A stretch of 64,000 bases of DNA from Aquincola tertiaricarbonis (GTDB taxonomy: Bacteria > Pseudomonadota > Gammaproteobacteria > Burkholderiales > Burkholderiaceae_C), in the NCBI RefSeq assembly GCF_023573145.1, contig NZ_CP097636.1:3162001-3226000 (forward strand). The letters run 5' to 3'. How positions within the stretch are numbered: position 1 is the stretch's first letter; each line of letters opens with the position of its first letter. Below, in pieces: positions 17,592-25,497 of the stretch. Both the position numbers and the translations under genes were made by a program. The notes beneath the pieces are model-generated. The model was not told the DNA's origin, ran no database searches, and saw only the letters and a program-made list of their open reading frames with translations.

Positions 17592-17634
17592 GCTGCCCGC
17601 GCCCAGTGCCGAGCGACAACGCGGCGCGGGCAGC
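17592..17634. terminator. 12-bp perfect hairpin between convergent genes
   Basis: GCTGCCCGCGCC (17592-17603) and GGCGCGGGCAGC (17623-17634) are perfect inverted repeats with a 19-nt loop. The hairpin lies between the convergent ends of the aldo/keto reductase and the MNT gene. It lacks a U-tract on either strand, so it may stop transcription with help from Rho or simply protect mRNA ends. Confidence 0.5.
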
Positions 17635-17676
17635 GGCGATATGCGTGTGCATCAAGCGCTGCTGATCCACGCTCAT
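17599..17676 (-). pseudogene. Truncated start of a partner gene of the MNT nucleotidyltransferase (HEPN-like?)
   Basis: An ATG overlaps the MNT stop as ATGA and opens about 26 plausible codons (MSVDQQRLMHTHIAAARAAL...). The sequence then runs into the hairpin and the 3' end of the aldo/keto reductase. MNT genes of this type normally overlap a following HEPN gene, so this may be what is left of one. The peptide is too short to prove homology. Confidence 0.35.
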
Positions 17677-17963
17677 ATCAACCGCGCCTCCGACAGCACC
17701 CGTACGCGGAAATGATCCGGCAGCGCGTTGGGCGTGAGCACATCGACCCGAACGCCCAGGAGCTGGTGCAGATCGCGCCGGATGGCGCCGATGTCGAACA
17801 GCGTGGTCTCGGGCGTCGGATCCACCAGGATGTCCAGGTCGCTGCCTTCGGTATCGCTGTCGTGCAGCACCGAGCCGAAGACCCGCGCATTGCGGGCACG
17901 GTGCGATTCGACCACCTGCCGGATCTCCGCGCGGTAGTTCGCCAAGGCTTCAGACGGTCTCAT
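17673..17963 (-). CDS. MNT-domain nucleotidyltransferase (MntA-like antitoxin family)
   Basis: A 96-residue minimal nucleotidyltransferase with the diagnostic motif GSVLHDSDTEGSDLDILVD (GSx9-DxD type, residues about 30-48) and a downstream acidic strand (VDVLTP). In type VII toxin-antitoxin pairs, MntA adenylylates a tyrosine of its HEPN RNase partner and so neutralises it. Here no complete HEPN gene follows, only a short overlapping remnant. The protein is thus an orphan antitoxin or has another role. It is convergent with dkgB and 54 bp from the end of the next operon. Confidence 0.85.
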   Translation of the reverse strand: MRPSEALANYRAEIRQVVESHRARNARVFGSVLHDSDTEGSDLDILVDPTPETTLFDIGAIRRDLHQLLGVRVDVLTPNALPDHFRVRVLSEARLI

Positions 17964-18017
17964 GCGCTCTCCCGAAAGGAACCGGCGCGATCGTAGATCA
18001 ACGCCGGTTGCAGCCCG

Positions 18018-18992
18018 TCAAACGTCCAGCACCAGCCGCTTGCCCTTGCAGCTGGACACGCAGATCATCATCGTGCGGCCGGAGTCGCGTTCGATCTTGG
18101 TGAGGATGCCGTCGCGGTGGTCGAGTTCGCCGTCGAACTCCAGCACCGCGGTTTCGCAGGCGCCGCACACCCCCTCCTTGCAGCTGTGGTCGGGCGTCAG
18201 GCCGGCGTCCAGCAGGCTGTCGAGGATGGACTTGCCGGGCGGCACTTCCACCACGTTGCCGCTGCGGGCGCACTCCACCACGAAGCTTTGCGTGGCGGCC
18301 GGCGCTTCCACCGCCACGGCCGCAAAGCGCTCGATGTGCGCGGCCGGGTAGTTCAACGCCTCGCAGGCGCGCTCGAAGGCGTCCAGCATCGGGACCGGGC
18401 CGCAGCAGTAGAAGTGGCTGTCGGCACGGCGGCCGGCCAGCAGGCGGGCCAGGTCAGGCGGCGCACCGGCGCTGTCGTCGAAGTGCCAGGTGACGGGCAC
18501 GTTGTGCTGCTGCGCCAGCGCCTCGATCTCGGCCACGAAGGCCGCTTCTTTTCGGGTGCGGGCGCAGTACAGCAGTTCCACCGGCCGGCCGATGGCCACC
18601 AGCCGCTGCAGCATGCACCAGATGGGCGTGATGCCGATGCCGCCGGCCACCAGCACCGATCGCGGCGCCTGCTCATGCAGATGGAAGTTGTTGCGCGGTG
18701 CCGAGATGGGCAGCGTCTTGCCCACGCGCAGCTGCTCATGCACGTAGCGTGAGCCGCCGCGGCTCTTGCGATCGTTCAGGATGCCGACCACGTAGCGCTG
18801 GCGGTCGCTGGCCGGGTTGCACAGCGAGTAGCTGCGCACCAGGCCGTTGGGCAGGTGCAGGTCGATGTGGGCGCCGGCCTCGAAGGGCGGAAAGTCCACG
18901 TCCGGCGTGGCCGGGCGGAGTTCGACGCTGATGATGCCGTCGGCCTCGTGGCGCATCGTGTGGACCAGGGCGTTCAGGGTCGGGGAAGACAT
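18018..18992 (-). CDS. PDR/VanB-family oxygenase reductase (FMN, NAD, [2Fe-2S])
   Basis: A 324-residue class IA reductase that passes electrons from NAD(P)H to a Rieske oxygenase. Domain order: FMN-binding barrel with RSYSLCN (near residue 55), NAD domain with GGIGITPI and YCCGP, and a C-terminal plant-type ferredoxin with CKEGVCGAC and a distant fourth Cys near residue 313. It is the last gene of the 18-gene catabolic run, 30 bp after the Rid-family gene. The Rieske gene two positions upstream is its obvious partner, as in VanAB-like two-component systems. Confidence 0.93.
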   Translation of the reverse strand: MSSPTLNALVHTMRHEADGIISVELRPATPDVDFPPFEAGAHIDLHLPNGLVRSYSLCNPASDRQRYVVGILNDRKSRGGSRYVHEQLRVGKTLPISAPRNNFHLHEQAPRSVLVAGGIGITPIWCMLQRLVAIGRPVELLYCARTRKEAAFVAEIEALAQQHNVPVTWHFDDSAGAPPDLARLLAGRRADSHFYCCGPVPMLDAFERACEALNYPAAHIERFAAVAVEAPAATQSFVVECARSGNVVEVPPGKSILDSLLDAGLTPDHSCKEGVCGACETAVLEFDGELDHRDGILTKIERDSGRTMMICVSSCKGKRLVLDV

Positions 18993-19022
18993 GGCAGCAG
19001 CTCGCAGGGGCGAAGGATTCGT

Positions 19023-19490
19023 TCAGGTGGCAGTGTGGCCCAGGGCCGGGGCGGCCAGGCGCAGGTCGGCGTCCAGCCGGGCCAGGCCGTCCACTTCCAC
19101 CTTCAGTTCGGGCTGCACCAGCGCGGCCACGCCCACCAGGGTGGAGGCGGGGTACGGCGCGCCGGGCAGCACATCGGCAAAGAAGTCGCGCCGCGCCCGG
19201 CCCACGGCCTCGCGGTCGGCGATGTCGGTGAGGTACACGGTGAGCTTGAGCAGGTTGTGCACGCCACCACCGGCCGCTTCCAGCAGCGCCTGCAGCTGGC
19301 GCAGGCACACCAGCGTCTGCTGGTAGGCGTCCAGCGGCGTGCCGGCGGCAGCGGCCTGCTGGGCGGCGGCGCCGGCCGTCTGGCCGGAGAGGATCACCTC
19401 CGGCCCCAGCACCAACGCGGGCGACCAGGTGGCCTGCGGCGGCAGCGGCGCGGCCGGGTTGACGACGCAGCGCGGGGCGGCGGCCACCAT
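19023..19490 (-). CDS. Rid-family (YjgF/YER057c/UK114) protein
   Basis: A 155-residue protein of the Rid family, which includes enamine/imine deaminases such as RidA and 2-aminomuconate deaminases. The core (residues about 25-145) is recognisable, for example VILSGQTAG and LLKLTVYLTDI. The Arg that defines true RidA (the PARS motif, Arg105 in E. coli) is not present: the matching segment reads YPASTLVG. It is therefore more likely a Rid4-7-type member or a pathway-specific deaminase. ATG 19490 lies 2 nt after the Rieske stop; a TTG at 19496 is the alternative. Its position with ring-cleavage genes suggests action on an amino-substituted ring-fission product. Confidence 0.85.
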   Translation of the reverse strand: MVAAAPRCVVNPAAPLPPQATWSPALVLGPEVILSGQTAGAAAQQAAAAGTPLDAYQQTLVCLRQLQALLEAAGGGVHNLLKLTVYLTDIADREAVGRARRDFFADVLPGAPYPASTLVGVAALVQPELKVEVDGLARLDADLRLAAPALGHTAT

Positions 19491-19492
19491 GC

Positions 19493-20539
19493 TCAAGCCT
19501 TGGCCGTCTTGTCGGCTTTGGCCGCCAGCTGGGCCTGGGCCAGGCCCTTCAGGTGCCGGCGCAGCCGCACGATGCCCAGGTCGTGCTGGTACAGCTGCTC
19601 ATGCTGGTTGGCATCGGGCTCCATGTTCTCGATCAGCACCCGGTCCTGCTCCAGCACATGCCAGTGGCGGGCTTCCAGCCGGTTCTTGTACAGGAAGCGC
19701 CAGGTGTCGCGCTGCCAGCCGGGCGGCAGCTTGCGCACGCGCCAGTGGAAGGCGCAAGACAGCGTGGGGCTGATCGGCGTGTAGCTGCCGATGATGATGA
19801 AGTTGCCGCCGGGGCCGCCGGTCTTCGGGTACGGGATCTCCAGCCGCATCCAGTGGATGCCGGTGTCGGCCCACTCGGTCCAGTCGAAGTTGACGTTGCG
19901 CTGGCCTTCCTTCTCGAACACGAAGCCGGTGTCGGTGGGGCGGATGCCGAACTTGGCGGTGGCATCACCCTCGGCCATCGAGTGCGATTGCTTGTGCAGG
20001 AAGGTCCCGTGCATCGGGTCCATCACGTTGTCCAGCACGTAGCGGTAGTCGCCCTTCCATTCGGCATAACAAAGGAAAGAGGCGTACTGGCTGTCGTCGG
20101 TCAGCTGCTCGGGCAGCCGCAGCGGCGGCGGCGTGTCCACCGGCTCGCTGCTGTTGTAGAGGAACACCGCGCCCGCCGCTTCGCGCACATGGAACCAGCG
20201 AGTGGCCTGGCTGCCTTCGAGCTTGCAGCCGGGGCTGCCGGGCACCTTGGTCACCACGCCGTCGCAGCGCACTTCCACGCCGTGGTACGGGCAGGCGATG
20301 CGGTCGCCCAGCACCACGCCTTGCGACAGCGGCGCGCCGCGGTGGGGGCAGCGGTCTTCCAGCGCATGCAGCACGCCTTGTGTGTCGCGCCAGAAGACCA
20401 GCTTGCGGCCCAGGCGGCGCAGCGACACAGGCCGCTCTTTGATAAAGCCGCTGGGGCAGATGGGGTACCAGAGGTCCTTGAGGCCGACTTCCAGCAACTG
20501 GTCGACCGGATCGGCAGCAACGGCGATGGGGATGTTCAT
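19493..20539 (-). CDS. Rieske non-heme iron oxygenase, alpha subunit (group I/VanA-like)
   Basis: A 348-residue terminal oxygenase. The Rieske [2Fe-2S] ligands are Cys64, His66, Cys83 and His86 (CPH...CPYHG). The mononuclear iron ligands His177 and His182 follow Asp170 and Asp174 in the DNVMDPMHGTFLH segment. Length and absence of a beta subunit put it with single-component-oxygenase systems such as vanillate O-demethylase or phthalate 4,5-dioxygenase, which use a VanB-type reductase like the one two genes downstream. It probably performs the first ring hydroxylation or O-demethylation in the cluster. The substrate cannot be deduced. Confidence 0.93.
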   Translation of the reverse strand: MNIPIAVAADPVDQLLEVGLKDLWYPICPSGFIKERPVSLRRLGRKLVFWRDTQGVLHALEDRCPHRGAPLSQGVVLGDRIACPYHGVEVRCDGVVTKVPGSPGCKLEGSQATRWFHVREAAGAVFLYNSSEPVDTPPPLRLPEQLTDDSQYASFLCYAEWKGDYRYVLDNVMDPMHGTFLHKQSHSMAEGDATAKFGIRPTDTGFVFEKEGQRNVNFDWTEWADTGIHWMRLEIPYPKTGGPGGNFIIIGSYTPISPTLSCAFHWRVRKLPPGWQRDTWRFLYKNRLEARHWHVLEQDRVLIENMEPDANQHEQLYQHDLGIVRLRRHLKGLAQAQLAAKADKTAKA

Positions 20540-20569
20540 GGGGCTTCCTCGGGGTGGCGGCGGGCGGCT

Positions 20570-20794
20570 TCAGGCGGCCAGCCGGGCGATCTCGGCGCGG
20601 TAGTTCTCTTCGGTCCAGGCCTGGCCGCTGGGCGTGGCCAGGTGGCTGCGGTTCAGGTGTTCCACCAGGCCGGCCAGGTCGTGCACGCCGGCGGCAAAGG
20701 CCCGCTCGATCGCGTCGCCGAGCAGGTCTTCATACGGGGTGGGCGGGCGCTGGCGCGCCTGGTGCGGATCGAGGTAGCGGTCGGTCGGTTGCAT
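20570..20794 (-). CDS. Small recombinase-like helix-turn-helix protein
   Basis: A 74-residue protein starting MQPTDRYLDPHQARQRPPTPYEDLLGDAIERAFAAG and containing LVEHLNRSHLATPSGQAWTEENY. The second part resembles the helix-turn-helix that follows the catalytic domain of large serine recombinases (LNxxGxxTPxGxxWTxxxV). No catalytic recombinase domain is present. Proteins with this domain are found next to Rieske oxygenase genes; here it lies 30 bp before one, so a role with that oxygenase (assembly or regulation) is possible but unproven. Confidence 0.75.
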   Translation of the reverse strand: MQPTDRYLDPHQARQRPPTPYEDLLGDAIERAFAAGVHDLAGLVEHLNRSHLATPSGQAWTEENYRAEIARLAA

Positions 20795-20839
20795 CGTCGG
20801 CCTCCTGGCGGAAGGGGATGGTGGGTGTGGGCGCGGCAG

Positions 20840-21163
20840 CTACTGCCCGCCATGGCGCACGCGTTCGCGGATGCGTTCGCGCACGGGAACAAAGTCGTAG
20901 GTGGGATAACACTCGGTGGTGAACACGCCCCAGGCACGGCGCTCCAGTTCCACGTTCACCAGCGGCAGCTTGTCGGGCGGCAGCTCCAGCGTCAGCACCT
21001 GGCCCAGGCCCATGGCCACCGTCCAGGACACGACGCGCACGCCTTCTGGCGGAAACTGCTCCCACCAGTCGGCCGCCTTCATGCGCTGCTGCACGTCGTC
21101 CAGCGTCAGGCCGGGGTGGTGCTTGAGCAGCACCGTCAGCAGCAGGGTGTTGGACTCGCTCAT
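20840..21163 (-). CDS. Conserved small protein of unknown function, possibly a dimeric alpha/beta barrel
   Basis: A 107-residue soluble protein with no motif I can name. The pattern of beta strand (LLLTVLLKHH), helix (LTLDDVQQRMKAADWW), two strands (VRVVSWTVAMGLGQVLTLEL) and helix (LPLVNVELERRAWG) followed by a last strand suggests a ferredoxin-like fold as in dimeric alpha/beta-barrel proteins. It is embedded between the Bug solute-binding gene (10 bp upstream) and the small HTH gene (45 bp downstream) in the catabolic run, so it may be an accessory or isomerase-like enzyme of the pathway. Confidence 0.7.
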   Translation of the reverse strand: MSESNTLLLTVLLKHHPGLTLDDVQQRMKAADWWEQFPPEGVRVVSWTVAMGLGQVLTLELPPDKLPLVNVELERRAWGVFTTECYPTYDFVPVRERIRERVRHGGQ

Positions 21164-21173
21164 GGTGGTCAGC

Positions 21174-22193
21174 TCACTCGGCCACGATGTTGCGCGCCTT
21201 GATGATGCGGGCCCAGGTGGCCGTCTCGGCGCGGATGTGGGCGGCGAAGTCGGCAGGCTTCATCGTGGCATCGGACAGTCCCTGGGCCTGCAGCTTGTCG
21301 CGCGTGGCGGGCTCGGCCAGCACGGCGGCGGCATCGCGCGCCAGTTGCTCGGCCACCGCGGGCGGCGTGCCGGCCGGCGCCAGCAGGCCGTACCACGAGG
21401 TGACCAGCACGCCCGGAATGCCCTGCTCGGCCAGCGTGGGAATGTCGGGCGCCACTGGGCTGCGCGCCGCGTCGGTGATGCCCAGGGCCACCAGCTTGCC
21501 GTCCTTGATGAAGGGTAGCGTGGCCGGCAGGTTGCTGAACATCAGCGGCACCACGCCGCCCAGCACATCGTTCAAGGCCGGGCCGGTGCCCTTGTAGGGC
21601 ACATGGGTGATGTCCACGTCGGCCTGCTGCTTGAACAGCTCGCCGGCCAGGTGCAGGCCGCTGCCCACGCCGGGCGAGGCATAGAACAGCGTGGCCGGCT
21701 TGGCCTTGGCCAGCGCCACCAGCTCCTTGGCGCTGCGCAGCTTGAGCGCGGGGCTGGCCACCAGCACGTTGGGCGCCTTGGCCAGCATGGTGATGGGCAC
21801 GAAGTCCTTCTCGATGCTGAACGGGAAGTTCGGCATCAGCGTGGGGTTGATGGTGAGGTTGCCCGCGGGCACCACCAGCAGCGTGTGGCCATCACCCTTG
21901 GCCCGTTTGACGCGATCGATGCCCAGGTTGCCGGCGGCGCCGGCCACGTTGTCCACCACCACCGTCTGGCCGTAGCGCCTGCCCAGGCCATCGGCCAGGA
22001 TGCGCGACAGCACGTCCACCGGCCCGCCGGGCGGAAACGGCGCGACGATGGTGAAGCGGCCGTCGGCCAGCTGCTTTTCGGCGGCGGACCTGTCGGCCGC
22101 CGGCTGCGCGTGGGCGGGCAGCAGGGCCGACAGCGCCAACACGCCAGCGGCGGCCAGGCAGAGGCGGCGCAGGGTGGCGGGCACGGGCTTCAC
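21174..22193 (-). CDS. Bug-family (tripartite tricarboxylate transporter) solute-binding protein
   Basis: A 339-residue periplasmic binding protein with a signal peptide (about 28 residues, ending AHA). The Bug signature is present: FTIVAPFPPGGPVDVLSR and VVDNVAGAAGNLGID near the start, and YASPGVGSGLHLAGELFK in the middle. Bug proteins bind carboxylates or aromatic acids and serve TctAB-type transporters or act as sensors. No tctA/tctB genes are in the window. The GTG start at 22193 overlaps the stop of the extradiol dioxygenase (GTGA). Its membrane partners must be elsewhere, or it acts as an orphan sensor. Confidence 0.92.
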   Translation of the reverse strand: MKPVPATLRRLCLAAAGVLALSALLPAHAQPAADRSAAEKQLADGRFTIVAPFPPGGPVDVLSRILADGLGRRYGQTVVVDNVAGAAGNLGIDRVKRAKGDGHTLLVVPAGNLTINPTLMPNFPFSIEKDFVPITMLAKAPNVLVASPALKLRSAKELVALAKAKPATLFYASPGVGSGLHLAGELFKQQADVDITHVPYKGTGPALNDVLGGVVPLMFSNLPATLPFIKDGKLVALGITDAARSPVAPDIPTLAEQGIPGVLVTSWYGLLAPAGTPPAVAEQLARDAAAVLAEPATRDKLQAQGLSDATMKPADFAAHIRAETATWARIIKARNIVAE

Positions 22194-23161
22194 TTCTTCT
22201 CCGTCAGGAACTTGCCGCTGGGCGCTTCGGCATTCTTCTGCCGGCGGGTATGGCCGTCCAGGCCGCCGTCCACCGCCCATTCCGCGAACACGGTGGGGCC
22301 GGGCTCGAACTCGCGCGGCTGCCAGTCGGCGGTCAGCTGGTCTTCGTCGGCGTAGTACTCGATCAGGCCGCCGGCGGGGTTCTTGAAATACCAGAAGTAG
22401 GCCGACGAGATGGGGTGGCGGCCCGGGCCCAGCTGGGTGTCCCAGCCGCAGCGCGAGAAGTGCAGGCCACCGCCGAACACCTCGTGGATGTCGCGCACCG
22501 CAAAGGCCACGTGGTTGAGCCCGCGCTTGCCCGAAGGCAGCTGCAGCAGGAACAGGTCGTGGTGGCCGCCCTCCGGCGCGCAGCGCAGGAAAGCGCCACG
22601 GCCCGGGTAGCTGTCGGAGGCGACGAAGCCGAGCTTGTCGCGGTAGAAGGCGCTGGTGCTGGGCACGTCGCTGGCGAAGAACACCACGTGGCCCACCTCG
22701 ATGGGCGTGGCCCGCTCATAGATGGGGCTGGCGCGGTTGATGCGCAGCTTGTCGTTCCAGGTGTTGCTGGGGCCGCATTCCACCTGCACCGCATGCTTGC
22801 GGCTGCGCTGCAGGCGCAGCGCCAGGCCGTTGGGGTCGGTGCAGCCGATGCGGCGGGCACCCTCCACCTCGCCATCCACGAAGCCGGGCTGGTCGGCGAT
22901 GGCGGCGGCATAGCGGTCCAGGTCGGCATCGCTGTCCACGCCCCACACCACCTCCACCAGCGTGTTGCCCTCTTCGGTGCCGGCCGGCAGGCCGGGCAGG
23001 CCCAGCCGGGCCACCACCACGCGGCAGCCGTTCAGGCACTCGAACACCAGCTGGTCGGCCGAGTCGGCCGTCAGCGTCAGCCCCCAGTCGATGAAGAAGC
23101 GCTTGCAGGTGGGCAGGTCGTCTGCCACGTAGGTGATCTGGTCGATGCCGAGGACGCTCAT
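22190..23161 (-). CDS. Type I extradiol (VOC-fold) ring-cleavage dioxygenase
   Basis: A 323-residue two-module VOC protein. The N-terminal module (residues 1-125) lacks metal ligands, as expected. The C-terminal module carries the 2-His-1-carboxylate iron triad: His158 (EVGHVVFF), His217 (LNHVAFAV) and Glu268 (GLIEYYAD). This fits catechol-2,3-dioxygenase or BphC-like meta-cleavage enzymes, which open a vicinal diol ring next to the hydroxyls. Together with the upstream Rieske, hydrolase and aldehyde dehydrogenase genes it is the probable ring-opening step. ATG 23161 gives the normal N-terminus; the longer open frame upstream overlaps the intergenic region and the ALDH gene. Confidence 0.88.
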   Translation of the reverse strand: MSVLGIDQITYVADDLPTCKRFFIDWGLTLTADSADQLVFECLNGCRVVVARLGLPGLPAGTEEGNTLVEVVWGVDSDADLDRYAAAIADQPGFVDGEVEGARRIGCTDPNGLALRLQRSRKHAVQVECGPSNTWNDKLRINRASPIYERATPIEVGHVVFFASDVPSTSAFYRDKLGFVASDSYPGRGAFLRCAPEGGHHDLFLLQLPSGKRGLNHVAFAVRDIHEVFGGGLHFSRCGWDTQLGPGRHPISSAYFWYFKNPAGGLIEYYADEDQLTADWQPREFEPGPTVFAEWAVDGGLDGHTRRQKNAEAPSGKFLTEKK

Positions 23162-23189
23162 CTTGTTTCCTTCAGTGGCCGCCTGCGGC

Positions 23190-24665
23190 TCAGTTGGCCC
23201 ATGGCAACGGGTGTTCGTTGGTGCCCCAGTACAGGCTCTTCTGCTCCATGTACTGGAAGATGCCTTCGCGGCCCTTCTCGCGGCCCAGGCCGCTGTCGCG
23301 CCAGCCGCCGAAGGGCGTGGAGATGCTGAACTGCTTGTAGGTGTTGATCCACACGGTGCCTGCCTGCACCGCACGGCCCAGGCGCCAGGCGCGCTTGAAG
23401 TCGCGGCTCCACACGCCGGCCGCCAAGGCATAGATGCTGTCGTTGGCCTGCGCGATCAAGTCCGCTTCGGTATCAAAAGGCATCGCCACCAGCACCGGGC
23501 CGAAGATCTCTTCCTGCGCGGTGCGGGCGCGGTTGTCCAGCCCTTCCAGGATGGTGGGCGTGTAGAAGTAGCCCGACTCCAGCGCCTGGCCATGCGGTCG
23601 CACGCCGCCGGTGCGGATGCGCCCGCCTTCGCTGACGCCCAGCGCCACGTAGCGCTCGATGCCTTCACGGTGGCGAGCGGTGATCAGCGGGCCCATCTGG
23701 GTGCGCTCGTCGGCCGGGTCGCCCACGCGCAGCGCAGCGGCGCGCTCGGTCAGCCGCGTCAAAAATTCGTCGTAGATGCTGCGCGCGACGAAGAGCCGCG
23801 AGCCGGCGATGCACGACTCGCCCGAGCTGCTGAAGATGCCGTACAGCACGCCATTGACCGCATGGTCCAGGTCGGCGTCTTCCAGCACCATGGTGGGCGA
23901 CTTGCCGCCCAGCTCCAGCGACACCGGCATCATCTTGTCGGCCGCGATGTGCGCGATGTGCTTGCCGGTGGTGGTGCCGCCGGTGAAGGACACGCGCTTG
24001 ACCAGCGGGTGCTGGGTGATGGCATCGCCGATCACCGAGCCCTTGCCCGGCAGCACGCTGACGATGCCACGCGGCACGCCGGCTTCTTCGCACAGGCGGG
24101 CCAGTTCCAGCGCCATCAGCGGCGTGACCTCGGCCGGCTTGACCACCACCGCATTGCCCGCGGCCAGCGCGGGCGCCAGCTTCTGCGCCTCGCTGGCAAT
24201 CGGCGAGTTCCACGGCGTGATGGCCGCCACCACGCCCATGGGCTCGTGCACGCTCATGGTCACGAACGGGCCGCGCGAGGGCGTGATGGTTTCTTCCAGC
24301 GTTTCACAGGCCGCGGCAAAGAACTGGAAGGTGCCGGCGGCGCTGGCCACCAGCGCGCGTGTTTCGCTGATCGGCTTGCCGTTGTCCAGCCGCTGCTGCT
24401 GGGCCAGGCGCTCGGCGTTCTCGCGGATCAGCTGCGCCACGCGGTAGAGCACCGAAGCCCGCTCATGCGGCAGCTTCTGCGCCCAGCCGCTGGTCAAGAA
24501 GGCGCGGTGGGCGCCGGCAATGGCCTCGTCCACATCGGCCAGGCTGGCCGCGCGCAGGCGGGCGATGGGCTCGCCGGTGGCGGGGTACAGGCTTTCGTAT
24601 TCCTCGCCACCGCCCAGCCGCCACTCGCCGGCCACGTTGATCTTCAGCAGTTCCAGTTGCGCCAT
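23190..24665 (-). CDS. Aldehyde dehydrogenase (NAD(P)+-dependent)
   Basis: A 491-residue ALDH-superfamily enzyme with ITPWNSPI (cofactor), SFTGGTTTGK (Rossmann turn), the catalytic Glu in LELGGKSP and the catalytic Cys in SSGESCIAG, and EEIFGPVL near the end. In meta-cleavage pathways this family includes 2-hydroxymuconic and 2-aminomuconic semialdehyde dehydrogenases. That role fits the extradiol dioxygenase 28 bp downstream and the Rid-family gene, but the exact substrate is unproven. Confidence 0.92.
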   Translation of the reverse strand: MAQLELLKINVAGEWRLGGGEEYESLYPATGEPIARLRAASLADVDEAIAGAHRAFLTSGWAQKLPHERASVLYRVAQLIRENAERLAQQQRLDNGKPISETRALVASAAGTFQFFAAACETLEETITPSRGPFVTMSVHEPMGVVAAITPWNSPIASEAQKLAPALAAGNAVVVKPAEVTPLMALELARLCEEAGVPRGIVSVLPGKGSVIGDAITQHPLVKRVSFTGGTTTGKHIAHIAADKMMPVSLELGGKSPTMVLEDADLDHAVNGVLYGIFSSSGESCIAGSRLFVARSIYDEFLTRLTERAAALRVGDPADERTQMGPLITARHREGIERYVALGVSEGGRIRTGGVRPHGQALESGYFYTPTILEGLDNRARTAQEEIFGPVLVAMPFDTEADLIAQANDSIYALAAGVWSRDFKRAWRLGRAVQAGTVWINTYKQFSISTPFGGWRDSGLGREKGREGIFQYMEQKSLYWGTNEHPLPWAN

Positions 24666-24684
24666 CGGGGTTCTCGCAGAGGGT

Positions 24685-25491
24685 TCACACGCTCAGGGGC
24701 AGCAGGTGCTGGCGCACGGCCCGCACCGCGCTGTACACCGTCAGCGCCGAGGTCTTGGGGTTGGCCGCCAGCGGCTGGTTACGCATGGTCAGCTCGAAGC
24801 GGCCGAAGGCGCCTTCGGCTTCCACCTGGTGGACGTTCTCGCTGACGCCGGGGTCGGCGATCAGCCGCACCGTGGTGCGGTCCAGGCCCAGGCCGGCCAG
24901 CGACACGGTGGCTGCCACATTGGCGTTCTTCGGGTACAGCTGCGCGGCCTGGCGGGCGCTGCCTTCGAAGATCACGGTGGGCTCGGTCAGCGCCGCCAGT
25001 TCGCGGCCCTCCTCGGCCGGCGTGCCCTGCCAGGCGCGCGGTGGTTTGCGGCCGGTGTAACGCACCTGTTCCAGCCCGCCGATGCGCGCGGCGGCCAGCG
25101 CGTCGATGGCGCCGATGGCGCCGGCAATCAGCTGCACCTGGGCACCACCTTCGCGCGCGGCTTGCTCCAGCGCCTCGGGCAGGCCGGGCGCCGACAAGGC
25201 GCCGACCGAGGCCACGATGCAGCGCACGCCGCGGCGCAGCGCCGGAAGCACATGCGCCTCGATGGCCGCATGGCCGGCGGCTTCCAGCACCAGGTCGATG
25301 CCGGCTTCGGGCACCGCTTCGGCCACCACCGCGCCGGGCGCCAGCTGCGCGGCCACCGCGCGGGCACCGGCCAGCGAAGGCCCGGGCACCACGATGGCGG
25401 CCACCTGCAGGCCGGCGTCGGCACGCAGCAGTTCCAGCACCGCGGTGCCGATGGCGCCGCAGCCGATGAGGGCCAGCTTCAATGCAGCCAT
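24685..25491 (-). CDS. L-aspartate dehydrogenase-like protein (NadX/DUF108 family)
   Basis: A 268-residue protein with a Rossmann domain (LALIGCGAIGTAVLELL at residue 5) and the conserved C-terminal block of the aspartate dehydrogenase family (YPKNANVAATVSLAGLG, with the catalytic-site Asn-rich segment). NadX oxidises aspartate to iminoaspartate for NAD synthesis, but relatives occur in catabolic clusters. Location between ALDH (19 bp) and the ThDP enzyme (6 bp) argues for a pathway role, perhaps acting on an amino or imino acid intermediate, rather than NAD synthesis. Confidence 0.85.
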   Translation of the reverse strand: MAALKLALIGCGAIGTAVLELLRADAGLQVAAIVVPGPSLAGARAVAAQLAPGAVVAEAVPEAGIDLVLEAAGHAAIEAHVLPALRRGVRCIVASVGALSAPGLPEALEQAAREGGAQVQLIAGAIGAIDALAAARIGGLEQVRYTGRKPPRAWQGTPAEEGRELAALTEPTVIFEGSARQAAQLYPKNANVAATVSLAGLGLDRTTVRLIADPGVSENVHQVEAEGAFGRFELTMRNQPLAANPKTSALTVYSAVRAVRQHLLPLSV

Positions 25492-25497
25492 CGCCCG

